Shown: positions 13,781 through 22,994, counted from the first letter of the stretch. The stretch is 64,000 bases of DNA from Desulfotignum sp. (GCA_011390635.1 JAABSA010000004.1:62001-126000), one strand, 5' to 3'. The notes: a model not told the origin generated them from the letters alone. Numbers and translations: made by a program.

Positions 13781-15774
13781 GCTATCTGCCGGGTGTTCTG
13801 GCCATCTGCCGGTTTGTCTTTTTTACCGGGATAATTATTATCTGTGTTGCCATGTTCAGTGTCATGTTTCTGGTCTTTTATACGGTCCCGTCCCTGCCCA
13901 AACTGCCTCAGGATGTAAGCCAGATTATTGAAACCCCCAAGAGTATCGTGTATGCATCTTCGGGCCAGGTGCTCATGCGGCTGGGAGAACGGGAAAGTGT
14001 TCCCCTTTCCCGGGTGTCTGCTGACTTTATCAATGCCATACTGGCTACCGAGGACCATCTTTTTTTTCAGCACCATGGGATTAACAAACTGCGCACCCTG
14101 AAGGCATTGTATGTCACCCTGTGTAAGCCGGGCCGGGTGGAAGGGGCATCCACCATTACCCAGCAGCTGGCCAAAAATTTATTTTTTTCCTTTGAACAGT
14201 CCTATGCCAGAAAATTCAATGAGTTGCTGGTGGCATTTCAGATCGAGGCCACCACCGCCAAAGAAGAGATTCTGGAAGCCTATATCAACCAGATTTACTT
14301 TGGGGCAGGTGCCCAGGGGGTTGAAAAGGCTGCCAACACTTTTTTTGGAAAATCCGCCCGGGAATTGACCCTGCCTGAAGCAGCCCTGCTGGCAGGCCTG
14401 CCCAAATCCCCCACTGCATATAATCCGTTTATCCATTATGACAGGGCACTGGAACGGCGGAATCTGGTATTGGATCGAATGGCTAAGACCGGTTTTATTT
14501 CACCAGATCAGGCAGCGGCGGCACGGGCAGAAAAACCGTTGCTGCACAGGAAAAAAAGCAATGCCAAAAGCGGCAGTTATTTTCTGGATGCCCTGCTCAA
14601 AGAACTGGTACGGATTTATGGGGAGAATGTGGTATACCACGGTGGTATCCGGGTCCATACCACCCTTGATTCCCGCCTCCAGGAACTGGCTGAAACCTCA
14701 CTGAAACAAGGGCTTGAAAAACTGGATACCATGATGGCCCTCCCCCCCGGGACAACCCCGCGGCCTCAGGGAGCCCTGGTGGCCATTGAAACCGTAACCG
14801 GTGCGGTGCGGGCCATGGCAGGGGGACGTGATTATTTTGACAGTGAATTCAACCGGGCCACCAGTGCCCGAAGACAGGCCGGCAGCGGATTCAAACCCTT
14901 TGTGTATTATACGGCATTTGCCAGGGCCGGTTATCATCCCGGAACAGTTATGACCGACCAGCCGGTGACCATTCCTGTTGTGGGGGCCCCTGACTGGCGG
15001 CCGCAAAATTTTGCACGCCGGTTCACAGGGAAGATGGTATTAAAATCCGCCCTGACCCATTCAGTCAATACCATTGCAGCCCAGCTGGTCCAGATTACAG
15101 GTCCTGAAGCGGTTGTGGAAACTGCTCAAACATGCGGCATAAAAAGCCCTATGGAAAATGTTTTTTCCATTGCTCTGGGCAGTGCCGGCGTAACCCCCAT
15201 GGAAATGGCCGAGGCTTTTTGTGTGTTTGCCAACCTGGGCAGGCACCATGAACCGTTTTTATTTTGGCGGGTGGAGGACGCTTTTGGCCGGATCCTGTTT
15301 GAGCGTATCGTCCAGGATCACCAGGCCCTTGATCCGGCAATTTCCTATCAGGTCGTGGATATGATGAAAGCGGTTGTGGAAAATGGTTCAGGCCGATCGA
15401 TACGGGAACAGGGTTTTAAACGTCCATGCGCAGGTAAGACCGGCACCACCGATAATTATAATGATGCCTGGTTTACCGGGTTTACTCCCACCTTGTGTAC
15501 GTCTGTGTGGACCGGATTTGACAGAAAGCAGCGTATGGAAGATAAAAACGGCACAGGCATTACCGGCGGCAGGGGGGCTGCCCCCATCTGGGCGGACTTC
15601 ATGCTCCAGGCGTTGGCCGGAGAACCGGAGCGAAATTTTCCTATTCCCGAAAATATCCGATTTGAACAGGTAGATCCTGATACCGGGTGCCGGACCAGAT
15701 CCCCTGATAACATGACTGACATCCGCATCGCTTTGAAAGCCGGCCAGACAATTTGTGTGCAGGATGCCCCATGA
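13777..15774 (+). CDS. Penicillin-binding protein 1A-type transglycosylase/transpeptidase
   Basis: A 665-residue bifunctional class A PBP. One membrane helix (about 9-36) is followed by a GT51 transglycosylase domain with ATEDHLFFQHHGI (Glu92 catalytic) and EGASTITQQLAKN. The transpeptidase domain carries SxxK at Ser370 (SGFK), SVN at 429-431 and KTG at 554-556, so both activities appear intact. It polymerises and cross-links peptidoglycan in the periplasm. The ATG at 13777 was chosen because AAGGAG (13764-13769) is well spaced and it overlaps the previous stop. The next gene, with a SPOR domain, overlaps its stop. Confidence 0.95.
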   Translation: MSYLPGVLAICRFVFFTGIIIICVAMFSVMFLVFYTVPSLPKLPQDVSQIIETPKSIVYASSGQVLMRLGERESVPLSRVSADFINAILATEDHLFFQHHGINKLRTLKALYVTLCKPGRVEGASTITQQLAKNLFFSFEQSYARKFNELLVAFQIEATTAKEEILEAYINQIYFGAGAQGVEKAANTFFGKSARELTLPEAALLAGLPKSPTAYNPFIHYDRALERRNLVLDRMAKTGFISPDQAAAARAEKPLLHRKKSNAKSGSYFLDALLKELVRIYGENVVYHGGIRVHTTLDSRLQELAETSLKQGLEKLDTMMALPPGTTPRPQGALVAIETVTGAVRAMAGGRDYFDSEFNRATSARRQAGSGFKPFVYYTAFARAGYHPGTVMTDQPVTIPVVGAPDWRPQNFARRFTGKMVLKSALTHSVNTIAAQLVQITGPEAVVETAQTCGIKSPMENVFSIALGSAGVTPMEMAEAFCVFANLGRHHEPFLFWRVEDAFGRILFERIVQDHQALDPAISYQVVDMMKAVVENGSGRSIREQGFKRPCAGKTGTTDNYNDAWFTGFTPTLCTSVWTGFDRKQRMEDKNGTGITGGRGAAPIWADFMLQALAGEPERNFPIPENIRFEQVDPDTGCRTRSPDNMTDIRIALKAGQTICVQDAP

Positions 15775-17057
15775 TCTGGTGTGTGCGTAATATCAGTGTC
15801 AGACTCTGGGTAACGACCCTTTTGGCAATCCCTTTCTGCTTTTATGTGATGCCCGGGATCAGGCAGATTTTTCCGGATATGGGTTTTGTTTTTTTGGGCC
15901 TGGGGGTGGCAGCTGTCTGTTATGGAGTGGTTGATTTTCTGATGCATTTTCTGGGCAGAAAAATGATCCTGAGGCTAATCCGGGAAGCAGAGATGTGGGA
16001 GCGGGCTGCAATTCACAACCGGTCCAGAAAAAATTACCTCCGGGCTGTCAGAATATACGATTCGTTTTTATTGTCTCCATTGTCTGCTGGAAAAATACAT
16101 ACCCGTTTAACCGGGTCTCTGGCCAGATTTTCTCTGACATTTGACAGAGATAGCCACATTTTCAGACAGGCATCCATTGCCTATCTTCAGCGTAATCCAT
16201 GGGATGATACCCTGACCGCTCTCTGGCTCAAAAGGCTTTTCAGAAACGGTGCAGTGGGTGATCAGGAGCAGGATCTGCTGACCCGCCTGGCAGATATCCA
16301 TCATGCCAATATGACATTGGTGCCTTTGCTTACCAGGCTTTTTTTGCATTTGGAACGTCTGGACTTTACCGCCAAGCAAATATATGCCCGTGCCATGGAA
16401 GATGCGCAATTAAAAAAAGAATATGGGAAAAAGATTCATCTTCTTTTGAAAGAACCCCAACAGGTTTTTGATGATGATGCTGCATACCCGGTTCAGAACA
16501 TGCAGCCGCAATCCAGACCTTTCATTGACAGACAGAAAATATCCGATTTGGGCAAAGTTCTTTTCACAGGCATCCGAAATCCGGTAAGGTATGGTTGGAT
16601 GCTGCTGGTGTCTGGATGGGGTTTTGTAAGACAGTATTCAGGCCTTGTTGTGATGCGCATACAGACGGAAAACAGGTGGCGTGTTTACGTGAAGGCCTGC
16701 GCCCTGGGGTTATTGTCATTGTGGCTGCTGGTGTTTGTGTACAATACCATTTCTCACCTGCAAAAATCCAAAGCAGTGGATGAAGTTGAAGTCATCATTG
16801 AAAAAATTGAAAAAAAGGCTCCCAAACCCTTTACCATCCAAGTGGCCGCCTATTTGAAACAGTCCCATGCAGACCATTATCTCAAGGTTCTCAAGCAGGA
16901 AGGGATAGCAGCCCGTATAAAAAAAACAGATGGCGGCGGCAAAACCTGGTATCTTATCCAGGTGTCTGAATTTGCTGACAGGGCAGCAGCCACAGCCTAT
17001 GGCAACCAACTGAAAGCACAGAAGCTTATTGAAGATTTTTTTGTCAGTAATACATAA
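15771..17057 (+). CDS. Multi-pass membrane protein with C-terminal SPOR domain
   Basis: A 428-residue protein with two hydrophobic segments near residues 10-55, a long helical soluble region with repeated Leu/Ala patterns (TPR-like, about 70-240), a third membrane helix near 315-335 and a SPOR domain at about 350-428 (PFTIQVAAYLKQSHADHYLKVL, KTWYLIQVSEFADRAAA). SPOR domains bind denuded septal glycans. The topology would place SPOR in the periplasm. Overlap of its ATG with the PBP stop suggests joint work on the wall. The full architecture is not one I can name. Confidence 0.75.
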   Translation: MIWCVRNISVRLWVTTLLAIPFCFYVMPGIRQIFPDMGFVFLGLGVAAVCYGVVDFLMHFLGRKMILRLIREAEMWERAAIHNRSRKNYLRAVRIYDSFLLSPLSAGKIHTRLTGSLARFSLTFDRDSHIFRQASIAYLQRNPWDDTLTALWLKRLFRNGAVGDQEQDLLTRLADIHHANMTLVPLLTRLFLHLERLDFTAKQIYARAMEDAQLKKEYGKKIHLLLKEPQQVFDDDAAYPVQNMQPQSRPFIDRQKISDLGKVLFTGIRNPVRYGWMLLVSGWGFVRQYSGLVVMRIQTENRWRVYVKACALGLLSLWLLVFVYNTISHLQKSKAVDEVEVIIEKIEKKAPKPFTIQVAAYLKQSHADHYLKVLKQEGIAARIKKTDGGGKTWYLIQVSEFADRAAATAYGNQLKAQKLIEDFFVSNT

Positions 17058-17076
17058 CTATTTATGGAGGCAGATG

Positions 17077-17373
17077 ATGATTATTATTTCCAATGTTACC
17101 TATCCCCCTGAAAGTACCCGTGAGATAGCCAACCGGTATCTCAAGGCACCGGTCCTGCCGGATTTTATTACCAAAAAAGGCCCTTATATTTCAGCCAGCA
17201 GGCAGTCAGGCATGCATTCCATCACCTATTATGAGCTGGAAAACAGCCGTCTGGCTGAAGGACTTCAGGCCATTGGAGAAAGTCTGGCCATTTACTTTGG
17301 AGTGCCTGGATACCAGTATGAAATAAAACCATATTTTGAACTGGAAGAAGGGTTGACCATACTGGGTCTGTAG
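17077..17373 (+). CDS. Small conserved-looking protein of unknown function
   Basis: A 98-residue soluble protein with no signal, membrane helix or cysteine motif. GGAGG (17066-17070) is six bases from the ATG at 17077 and three from the ATG at 17074, so I use 17077. The pattern of short strands and helices would suit a small alpha/beta ferredoxin-like fold. I do not recognise the family. It closes the plus-strand series that begins with yggT and is followed by a convergent Dus gene. Confidence 0.7.
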   Translation: MIIISNVTYPPESTREIANRYLKAPVLPDFITKKGPYISASRQSGMHSITYYELENSRLAEGLQAIGESLAIYFGVPGYQYEIKPYFELEEGLTILGL

Positions 17374-17462
17374 AAATTTTCCCGGCGGGACAACTTTCGG
17401 GCCTTTACCAGAGCTGCGTTTTTTTGGCCTGAGCCGGGGCTGCGGTTTTCTCAACGCACGGA

Positions 17463-18494
17463 TCATACAAAAAAATTGCGGTTGGGTATAGACAAAATGG
17501 CAGGGCACGGGTCTAAAAGTTTGTGAATGTTGTCTTTGAGTTCTTCCATGTTCCTGGCCTGGTTCAGCTGTTTTAGTAAAAAATGGGAAAACTTGAAATT
17601 GGCACAGAAATAGGGCGAGAATTTTTTGAACAGTTTCAGACTGAAGGGCATGTCATAGTGGTGCTCCAGCAGGGATGCCATGCGTATGGCGGTTGCATGG
17701 TAAATGCTGTGGTCAAAAAACATTCCTTTCGTCCATTGGGCAAAAATCCAGGGCCGGGCCACAGCCATGCGGCCCAGGGCAAGGCCGTGGCAGGTGGTTT
17801 GTGCCAAAATCCTTGTGCCGTCCTGGATGGTGAAAATATTACCGTTGCCAAAGACTGGAATAGTGACGGCTTTTGTGACCCTGGTGATGATATCCCATTT
17901 AGGAGGACGGCTGCGTCTGTCCGGGGCCACCCGGGGGTGGAAAGTCAGGGCATCTGCCCCGGCTGATTCAAAGCGTTTTGCCATGTCTTCGGCATATGCC
18001 GGATCATCCGACCACCCGGTGCGAAATTTTACAAATACCGGAAAAGAGACAGCAGCCCGCACTGCTGCCACAATCTCTGCAGCCTGGTCCGGGGTTTTCA
18101 ACAAGGCTGCACCGCAGCCTTGTTTACAGATGGCTGCCACGGAACATCCGAAGTTCAAGTCCACCCCGAAAAAGCCTTCCTGCTCAATGCGGCGGGCAGC
18201 CTGTGCCATGGTATCAGCAGTTGCACCAAAGATCTGGCAGACAGTGTATGGCAGTTCTTTTTTGCGCCAGCAAAACACCGTTGAAACTGCCGGGTTTTCA
18301 TGGGGAACCGCTTTGGCTGAGCACATGCCGGTGAACAAGAGTCCGAACCCCCCGAATTGCGCCACCAGTTCCCGGAAGGCAATATGGCCCAGGCCGGCCA
18401 TGGGTGCCAGCACCATCCGGCCGGCAGCCACCTTTTTGCCGATGGGCAAAGGGGTATTCAGGTATCGGGCAAAGGCATCGGCATCCATGGGCAT
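17463..18494 (-). CDS. tRNA-dihydrouridine synthase family protein
   Basis: A 343-residue FMN-dependent TIM-barrel enzyme that reduces uridine to dihydrouridine in tRNA D-loops. The flavin-site start MVLAPMAG, the VDLNFGCSV segment and the catalytic Cys in KQGCGAALL are present, with GNGNIFT and GLALGRMAVARPW later. AAAGGAG (18501-18507) fixes the start at 18494. The canonical N-terminal motif is APMxGVTD; here it reads APMAGLGHIAF, a divergence seen in Dus-like subgroups, so I do not assign DusA, B or C. It is divergent from the fur-feo operon. Confidence 0.88.
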   Translation of the reverse strand: MPMDADAFARYLNTPLPIGKKVAAGRMVLAPMAGLGHIAFRELVAQFGGFGLLFTGMCSAKAVPHENPAVSTVFCWRKKELPYTVCQIFGATADTMAQAARRIEQEGFFGVDLNFGCSVAAICKQGCGAALLKTPDQAAEIVAAVRAAVSFPVFVKFRTGWSDDPAYAEDMAKRFESAGADALTFHPRVAPDRRSRPPKWDIITRVTKAVTIPVFGNGNIFTIQDGTRILAQTTCHGLALGRMAVARPWIFAQWTKGMFFDHSIYHATAIRMASLLEHHYDMPFSLKLFKKFSPYFCANFKFSHFLLKQLNQARNMEELKDNIHKLLDPCPAILSIPNRNFFV

Positions 18495-18543
18495 ATAGTG
18501 CTCCTTTCCAGTAAGGCAAATATGTAAGACAAAGAATCCAACC

Positions 18544-18572
18544 TTGACATACCAGGGCGGCTATCATATCTT
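18544..18572 (+). promoter_or_regulatory. Sigma70 promoter of the fur-feoA-feoB operon
   Basis: TTGACA (18544-18549), 17-base spacer, TATCTT (18567-18572), about 30 bases before the ATG at 18601. No classic 19-bp Fur box is visible between the Dus start and this gene. Confidence 0.65.
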
Positions 18573-18600
18573 AGTGTGTTATTTTACAGGATTAAAAAGA

Positions 18601-19584
18601 ATGATCAATACCCACGAACAGGAAAAAAAACAGTTCATCAGACTGTTTAAGGAACAGGGACTGGACCGGTTTGACGAACGGTTTCAGGTCCTTGAAGCTT
18701 TTTTACAGCTGGACCATCACGTGACCCAGGCAGATATAGCGGGGCAGTTACAAAAAGGCGGGAAACAGCTGGACGATGCGTTTGTGTTTTCCTCCATGGA
18801 GCATCTTTGCCGGTTCGGATTTGCTGAAAAGGTTGAATTCGATCAGGGAGAAACCCTGTATGAGCACCGGCACATTGGTATTCATCATGACCATATGATC
18901 TGCACAAAATGCGGCACTATTCTGGAATTCAAAGATGAGGCCCTGGAAAGACAACAAAAAAAGGTCGCCCAGGCCTATGGGTTTCACCTGCTCCAGCACC
19001 GCATGGAAATGTATGGGCTTTGCGCTGCCTGCATGGCCCAGCGGCAAACCCTGGTCCCTTTACACAAAGCCAAACAGGGAGAGCGGTTGCTTGTGAAGCA
19101 ATTGGAAGCCGGCAAACAAATGCAGCTGCGTATTTCCTCCATGGGCCTGAGAACCGGTGATGAGATTGAAGTGGTATCCAATGGATTCGGCGGACAGGTC
19201 GTGATCGCAGCCGGTGATAACCGCCTGGTAATCGGCAGCGGAATGGCACAGAAAATCTGGGTGCAACCTGTGGACATTTCCACAGATATGCACAAAAACG
19301 GGAAAGATGCCATCCTGCCGGAGCCGGAAAGCACAAGAGTGCTGTTGTGTGATATGAAAGCCGGCCAGGAAGGAACCATTGTGCGGGTATCTGGTGAAAC
19401 TGTTTTGCGGCGGCGGCTGCTGGAGATGGGTATCAACAGGGGAGCACTTGTGTATGTGGAAAAATATGCGCCGTTAAGAGATCCCCTTGAAATGGTCGTC
19501 AAAGGCTATCATGTGTCTCTCCGGGTGGAAGAGGCGGCCCAGATTCTGGTTGAAAATGTGACAACCCGGAAACGGTCAACATGA
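18601..19584 (+). CDS. Fusion of Fur-family regulator with two FeoA domains
   Basis: The 327-residue protein joins three modules. Residues 1-150 are a Fur-type repressor: a winged helix, then HHDHMICTKCG with Cys101/Cys104 and a second pair Cys141/Cys144 forming the structural zinc site. Residues about 151-225 and 244-320 are two FeoA-like SH3 domains; each has a basic, methionine-led strand pattern (RISSMGLRTGDEIEVV; RLLEMGINRGALVYV). FeoA normally is a separate small protein that supports the FeoB iron transporter. The ATG at 18601 follows a promoter; upstream in-frame codons lack support. Its stop overlaps the feoB start. The architecture suggests iron sensing and transporter control in one chain. 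Confidence 0.9.
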   Translation: MINTHEQEKKQFIRLFKEQGLDRFDERFQVLEAFLQLDHHVTQADIAGQLQKGGKQLDDAFVFSSMEHLCRFGFAEKVEFDQGETLYEHRHIGIHHDHMICTKCGTILEFKDEALERQQKKVAQAYGFHLLQHRMEMYGLCAACMAQRQTLVPLHKAKQGERLLVKQLEAGKQMQLRISSMGLRTGDEIEVVSNGFGGQVVIAAGDNRLVIGSGMAQKIWVQPVDISTDMHKNGKDAILPEPESTRVLLCDMKAGQEGTIVRVSGETVLRRRLLEMGINRGALVYVEKYAPLRDPLEMVVKGYHVSLRVEEAAQILVENVTTRKRST

Positions 19585-21752
19585 AACAGGAGCTGACCAT
19601 TGCCCTGGCGGGAAATCCCAACTGCGGCAAAACCACCATTTTCAACAATCTTACCGGGGCACGCCAGAAAGTGGGCAACTGGCCCGGGGTCACCATTGAA
19701 AAAAAAGAAGGGTTTCTCAGGTATAAGCAGTATTCTCTGCGGGTGGTGGATCTGCCCGGTACCTACAGTTTGACCCCGTTTTCCATTGAAGAAATAACAA
19801 CCAGGGATTTTATTGTCCAGGGAAATCCGGATATTGTGATCAGTATCATTGATGCATCCAATCTGGAAAGAAGCCTGTTTCTTGCGCTCCAGATCATGGA
19901 GCTGGGATGTCCGGTACTGTTTGTGCTGAACATGGCGGATATGGCCCAGGCCCGTGGGATACGCATCAATGAAAAAAAATTATCCACCCTGCTGGACCTG
20001 CCGGTGGTGTTTACGGTGGGAAATAAAAACAAGGGTACAGACCGCCTCATCGAAGCAGCTATCCAGGAAAGCCTGGCCTTTGACAGGGGCAAAAAACCCA
20101 GGGTTATCCGGTATGGGAATGAAACAGAGGCATGTATCAGTCGTGTGGAGGCCTTGATCCATAAGGCCCGGACCGATGTGGACCAAACACTGGTCCGGTG
20201 GCATGCGATCAAACTGCTGGAAGATGATGCCATCGAAAAACAAAAGATTCTGGACTGCCTGCCCCGGGATGGTGCCGGTATAATCGATGCTGCCGCAAAC
20301 TGCCGCCAACGAATATTTGATCTGTTCCAGGATGATTTTGAGATTGTGCTCACCGAAGACAGGTACGGGGTGATAGCCGGCATACTCAAGGAAACCGTCA
20401 CCAATTCCGCCAAAAAGCGCATCGATATGTCCCGGAACATTGATCTGGTTTTAACAGACCGTTTCCTGGGAATTCCGGTATTTATTTTTTTCATCTGGGC
20501 CATGTTTCAGACCACCTTTGTTTTGGGAGCTTATCCCATGGCCTGGATTGAATCGGGGGTGGGGTTTTTGTCTTTCTGGCTGGATCGGCTTATGCCGGCA
20601 TCCCTTTTCAAATCAATGCTATTGGACGGCATTGTCGCCGGCATCGGTTCCGTGATTGTCTTTCTTCCCAATATTCTGATTCTGTTTTTCTGTATTGCCC
20701 TGTTTGAAGACACCGGATATATGGCCCGGGCTGCGTTTCTCATGGACCGGGTCATGCATACCGCAGGACTGCATGGCAAATCCTTTATTCCCATGCTCAT
20801 GGGCTTTGGTTGCAATGTGCCTGCCATCATGGCTGCCAGGACTCTGGAACACCAGAAAGACCGGATTCTCACCATCTTGATGACCCCGTTCATGTCCTGT
20901 TCCGCCAGGCTGCCGGTGTATATTGTACTGGCCGGCAGCTTTTTCGCCCACAGGGCCGGAACGGTTATTTTCGGGCTCTATGCTGCCGGGATTATCATTG
21001 CCATCGTGTCTGGACGGATATTGCGGGCCCTTTTCTTTAAAGGAGAGGATGCCCCGTTTGTCATGGAACTGCCCCCTTACCGTATGCCTATGTTCAAAAG
21101 TCTGTTGATTCACATGTGGGACAGAAGCAAAATGTTTTTGCGCAAAATGGGCGGGGTGATTCTGGTGGGATCTATTGTGATATGGGCGTTGTCGAGTTTT
21201 CCCAGAGACATTACCTATTCACAGGATTACCGGGCCAAAGAAGCTGATATCCGGTCCCGATTTGCTCGCAGTCTTGAAACAGCGGATGCTGATCAACAAT
21301 CTGTTTTACATGAAAAACTTGCGGCAGAAATACGACAGATGCACACGCTGAAAGAGCAGGAAAGAGTTTCCAAGTCCTATATCGGCAGAATCGGCCATGC
21401 CCTGGAACCCTTGTTCGCCCCCATCGGTATCGGGTGGCAGGCCAGTGTAGCCCTTGTGACAGGGTTTGTGGCCAAGGAAGTTGTGGTCAGCACCATGGGG
21501 GTGCTTTACGGGGTGGGGGGGAATGAAGGCCAGGCGTTGACCATGGCATTGAAACAATCGGGAATGACACCGCTGTCTGCTCTTTCCATGATGGTATTTG
21601 TGCTGCTGTACGTTCCGTGTTTTGCCACAGTGGCTGTAATATACAGGGAAGTGTCTTTTAAATGGGCCTGCTTTAACATTATTTATACGACCATGGTTGC
21701 ATGGACCCTGTCTTTTCTGGTATATCAAACAGGAATGATGTTACGTGGATGA
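19581..21752 (+). CDS. feoB: Ferrous iron transporter FeoB
   Basis: A 723-residue full-length FeoB. The N-terminal G domain has G1 GNPNCGKT at 11-18, G3 in DLPGTYSL and G4 NMAD. A helical GDI-like spacer extends to about 270, then a polytopic membrane region contains two Gate domains, with the cysteine-containing segments MGFGCNVPAI and YVPCFATVAVI. It imports Fe2+ across the inner membrane. The ATG overlaps the Fur-FeoA-FeoA stop (ATGA). Under anoxic, sulfidic conditions Fe2+ is the relevant iron form. No feoC is visible; the fused regulator may take its place. Confidence 0.97.
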   Translation: MKQELTIALAGNPNCGKTTIFNNLTGARQKVGNWPGVTIEKKEGFLRYKQYSLRVVDLPGTYSLTPFSIEEITTRDFIVQGNPDIVISIIDASNLERSLFLALQIMELGCPVLFVLNMADMAQARGIRINEKKLSTLLDLPVVFTVGNKNKGTDRLIEAAIQESLAFDRGKKPRVIRYGNETEACISRVEALIHKARTDVDQTLVRWHAIKLLEDDAIEKQKILDCLPRDGAGIIDAAANCRQRIFDLFQDDFEIVLTEDRYGVIAGILKETVTNSAKKRIDMSRNIDLVLTDRFLGIPVFIFFIWAMFQTTFVLGAYPMAWIESGVGFLSFWLDRLMPASLFKSMLLDGIVAGIGSVIVFLPNILILFFCIALFEDTGYMARAAFLMDRVMHTAGLHGKSFIPMLMGFGCNVPAIMAARTLEHQKDRILTILMTPFMSCSARLPVYIVLAGSFFAHRAGTVIFGLYAAGIIIAIVSGRILRALFFKGEDAPFVMELPPYRMPMFKSLLIHMWDRSKMFLRKMGGVILVGSIVIWALSSFPRDITYSQDYRAKEADIRSRFARSLETADADQQSVLHEKLAAEIRQMHTLKEQERVSKSYIGRIGHALEPLFAPIGIGWQASVALVTGFVAKEVVVSTMGVLYGVGGNEGQALTMALKQSGMTPLSALSMMVFVLLYVPCFATVAVIYREVSFKWACFNIIYTTMVAWTLSFLVYQTGMMLRG

Positions 21753-21772
21753 TGGAAAAAGGGAGGTCATAA

Positions 21773-22234
21773 ATGATACAAAAGCGATCGGGAAATTTAT
21801 CTTCTATCATACTGGTCCTTGCAGTTTTTTATCTGACTGCCGGCGGCGCTGCTGCCACTGCTGCCGAACGGGTGGTAGTCAAGTCCAGTATTGCCAATAT
21901 GCGGTCAGGACCAGGCACCAATTATGAAGTTCTCTGGCAGGTGGAGAAATATCACCCGTTTCTTGTGAAGGAAAAAAAAGGCAACTGGTTCAAAATACAG
22001 GATTTTGAAGGAGACATGGCCTGGATTCATTCTTCTCTTCTGGAAAAGATGGAAGGGGTTATTACCAGCAAATCCAAGTGCAATGTCCGGTCTGAACCCA
22101 ACACGGACAGCAGGGTTTTGTTCACCGTTGAACGGGGGGTCCCCTTTAAGGTAATTAAACGAGACGGCAATTGGATACGTATTGAACATGCAGATGGTGA
22201 AAAAGGGTGGATATACAAAACCCTTGTCTGGTAG
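21773..22234 (+). CDS. Exported protein with two bacterial SH3 domains
   Basis: A 153-residue protein. A signal peptide (about 1-30, ending AAATAA) precedes two SH3b repeats, about 33-92 and 95-153; each has an N-M/V-R-S-x-P segment (NMRSGPGTNYEVL; NVRSEPNTDSRVL) and ends W-I-H/Y. SH3b domains often bind peptidoglycan or proteins in the periplasm. GGAGG (21761-21765) precedes the ATG. It lies 20 bases behind feoB and before the TPR gene, so it is probably in the feo transcript, though no functional link to iron is evident. Confidence 0.85.
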   Translation: MIQKRSGNLSSIILVLAVFYLTAGGAAATAAERVVVKSSIANMRSGPGTNYEVLWQVEKYHPFLVKEKKGNWFKIQDFEGDMAWIHSSLLEKMEGVITSKSKCNVRSEPNTDSRVLFTVERGVPFKVIKRDGNWIRIEHADGEKGWIYKTLVW

Positions 22235-22269
22235 TGTGGTCATAATTTCTTATAAAAAAAGGTGCATCA

Positions 22270-22968
22270 ATGGTACATCAAGGTATCTCCAATGAGCGGA
22301 GAAAAGAACTGGAACAACTGGATCCTTTACAGAAAAACCTTTTAAAAGCCATGGCCTATGCCGGGATATACAAAAAACAATTGTTGCTGATTTTAGGGGC
22401 TGTGGTGGTCGTGGCAGTGTTGTTCGCCGGTATTATGATCAGTTTTCAGCGCTCTGAAAACGAGGCTTCCAACCTGCTTGCCCAGGCGACCGCCCGCTAT
22501 AACAGCCTGGCACAATATCCCCAAAAGGCGTACCAAGAGGTAAAGCAGGACTTTGAAACCGTATTGAACAAGTATGCCAATACCAATGCCGGTAAAATGG
22601 CCCGGATCACATATGCCGGTATATGTATGGAGGCAGGTGAGTATGATACGGCGGGCGCTTTGTATGAAAAAGCATTGGACAGCTTTGAAGACCAGGCTGC
22701 CATGCGCAATTTTCTGCTTTCATCCCTGGGCCACGCATGGCTGGCAAGAAATGATCTGGACCGGGCAAAAACCTATTTTCAACAGATTGAAACGGGAAAT
22801 TTGGATCTGCTCAAGGATGAATCGCGGTTTGTTCTGGCACAGATCTATGCATCTGAGCAAAAAATGGATGCAAGCCAAAAAATGTATGAAAAGCTTGTTG
22901 CAGAAAACCAAAATTCCATATACACAAGCCTGGCCCAGGACAAGTTGGGAACCGGGCCTGTTCAATAG
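22270..22968 (+). CDS. YfgM-like single-pass TPR protein
   Basis: A 232-residue protein with a cytoplasmic start (about 1-38), one membrane helix (39-60, LLLILGAVVVVAVLFAGIM) and a periplasmic part of tetratricopeptide-like helices (Ala/Tyr/Leu spaced as in GKMARITYAGICMEAGEYDTA). This is the layout of YfgM/PF09976-type ancillary proteins that work with the Sec machinery and periplasmic chaperones. The assignment is by architecture; other inner membrane TPR proteins look similar. It is the last gene before the terminator at 22995-23030. Confidence 0.75.
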   Translation: MVHQGISNERRKELEQLDPLQKNLLKAMAYAGIYKKQLLLILGAVVVVAVLFAGIMISFQRSENEASNLLAQATARYNSLAQYPQKAYQEVKQDFETVLNKYANTNAGKMARITYAGICMEAGEYDTAGALYEKALDSFEDQAAMRNFLLSSLGHAWLARNDLDRAKTYFQQIETGNLDLLKDESRFVLAQIYASEQKMDASQKMYEKLVAENQNSIYTSLAQDKLGTGPVQ

Positions 22969-22994
22969 GGCTGTTTTGTGCATGATACGGTAAA

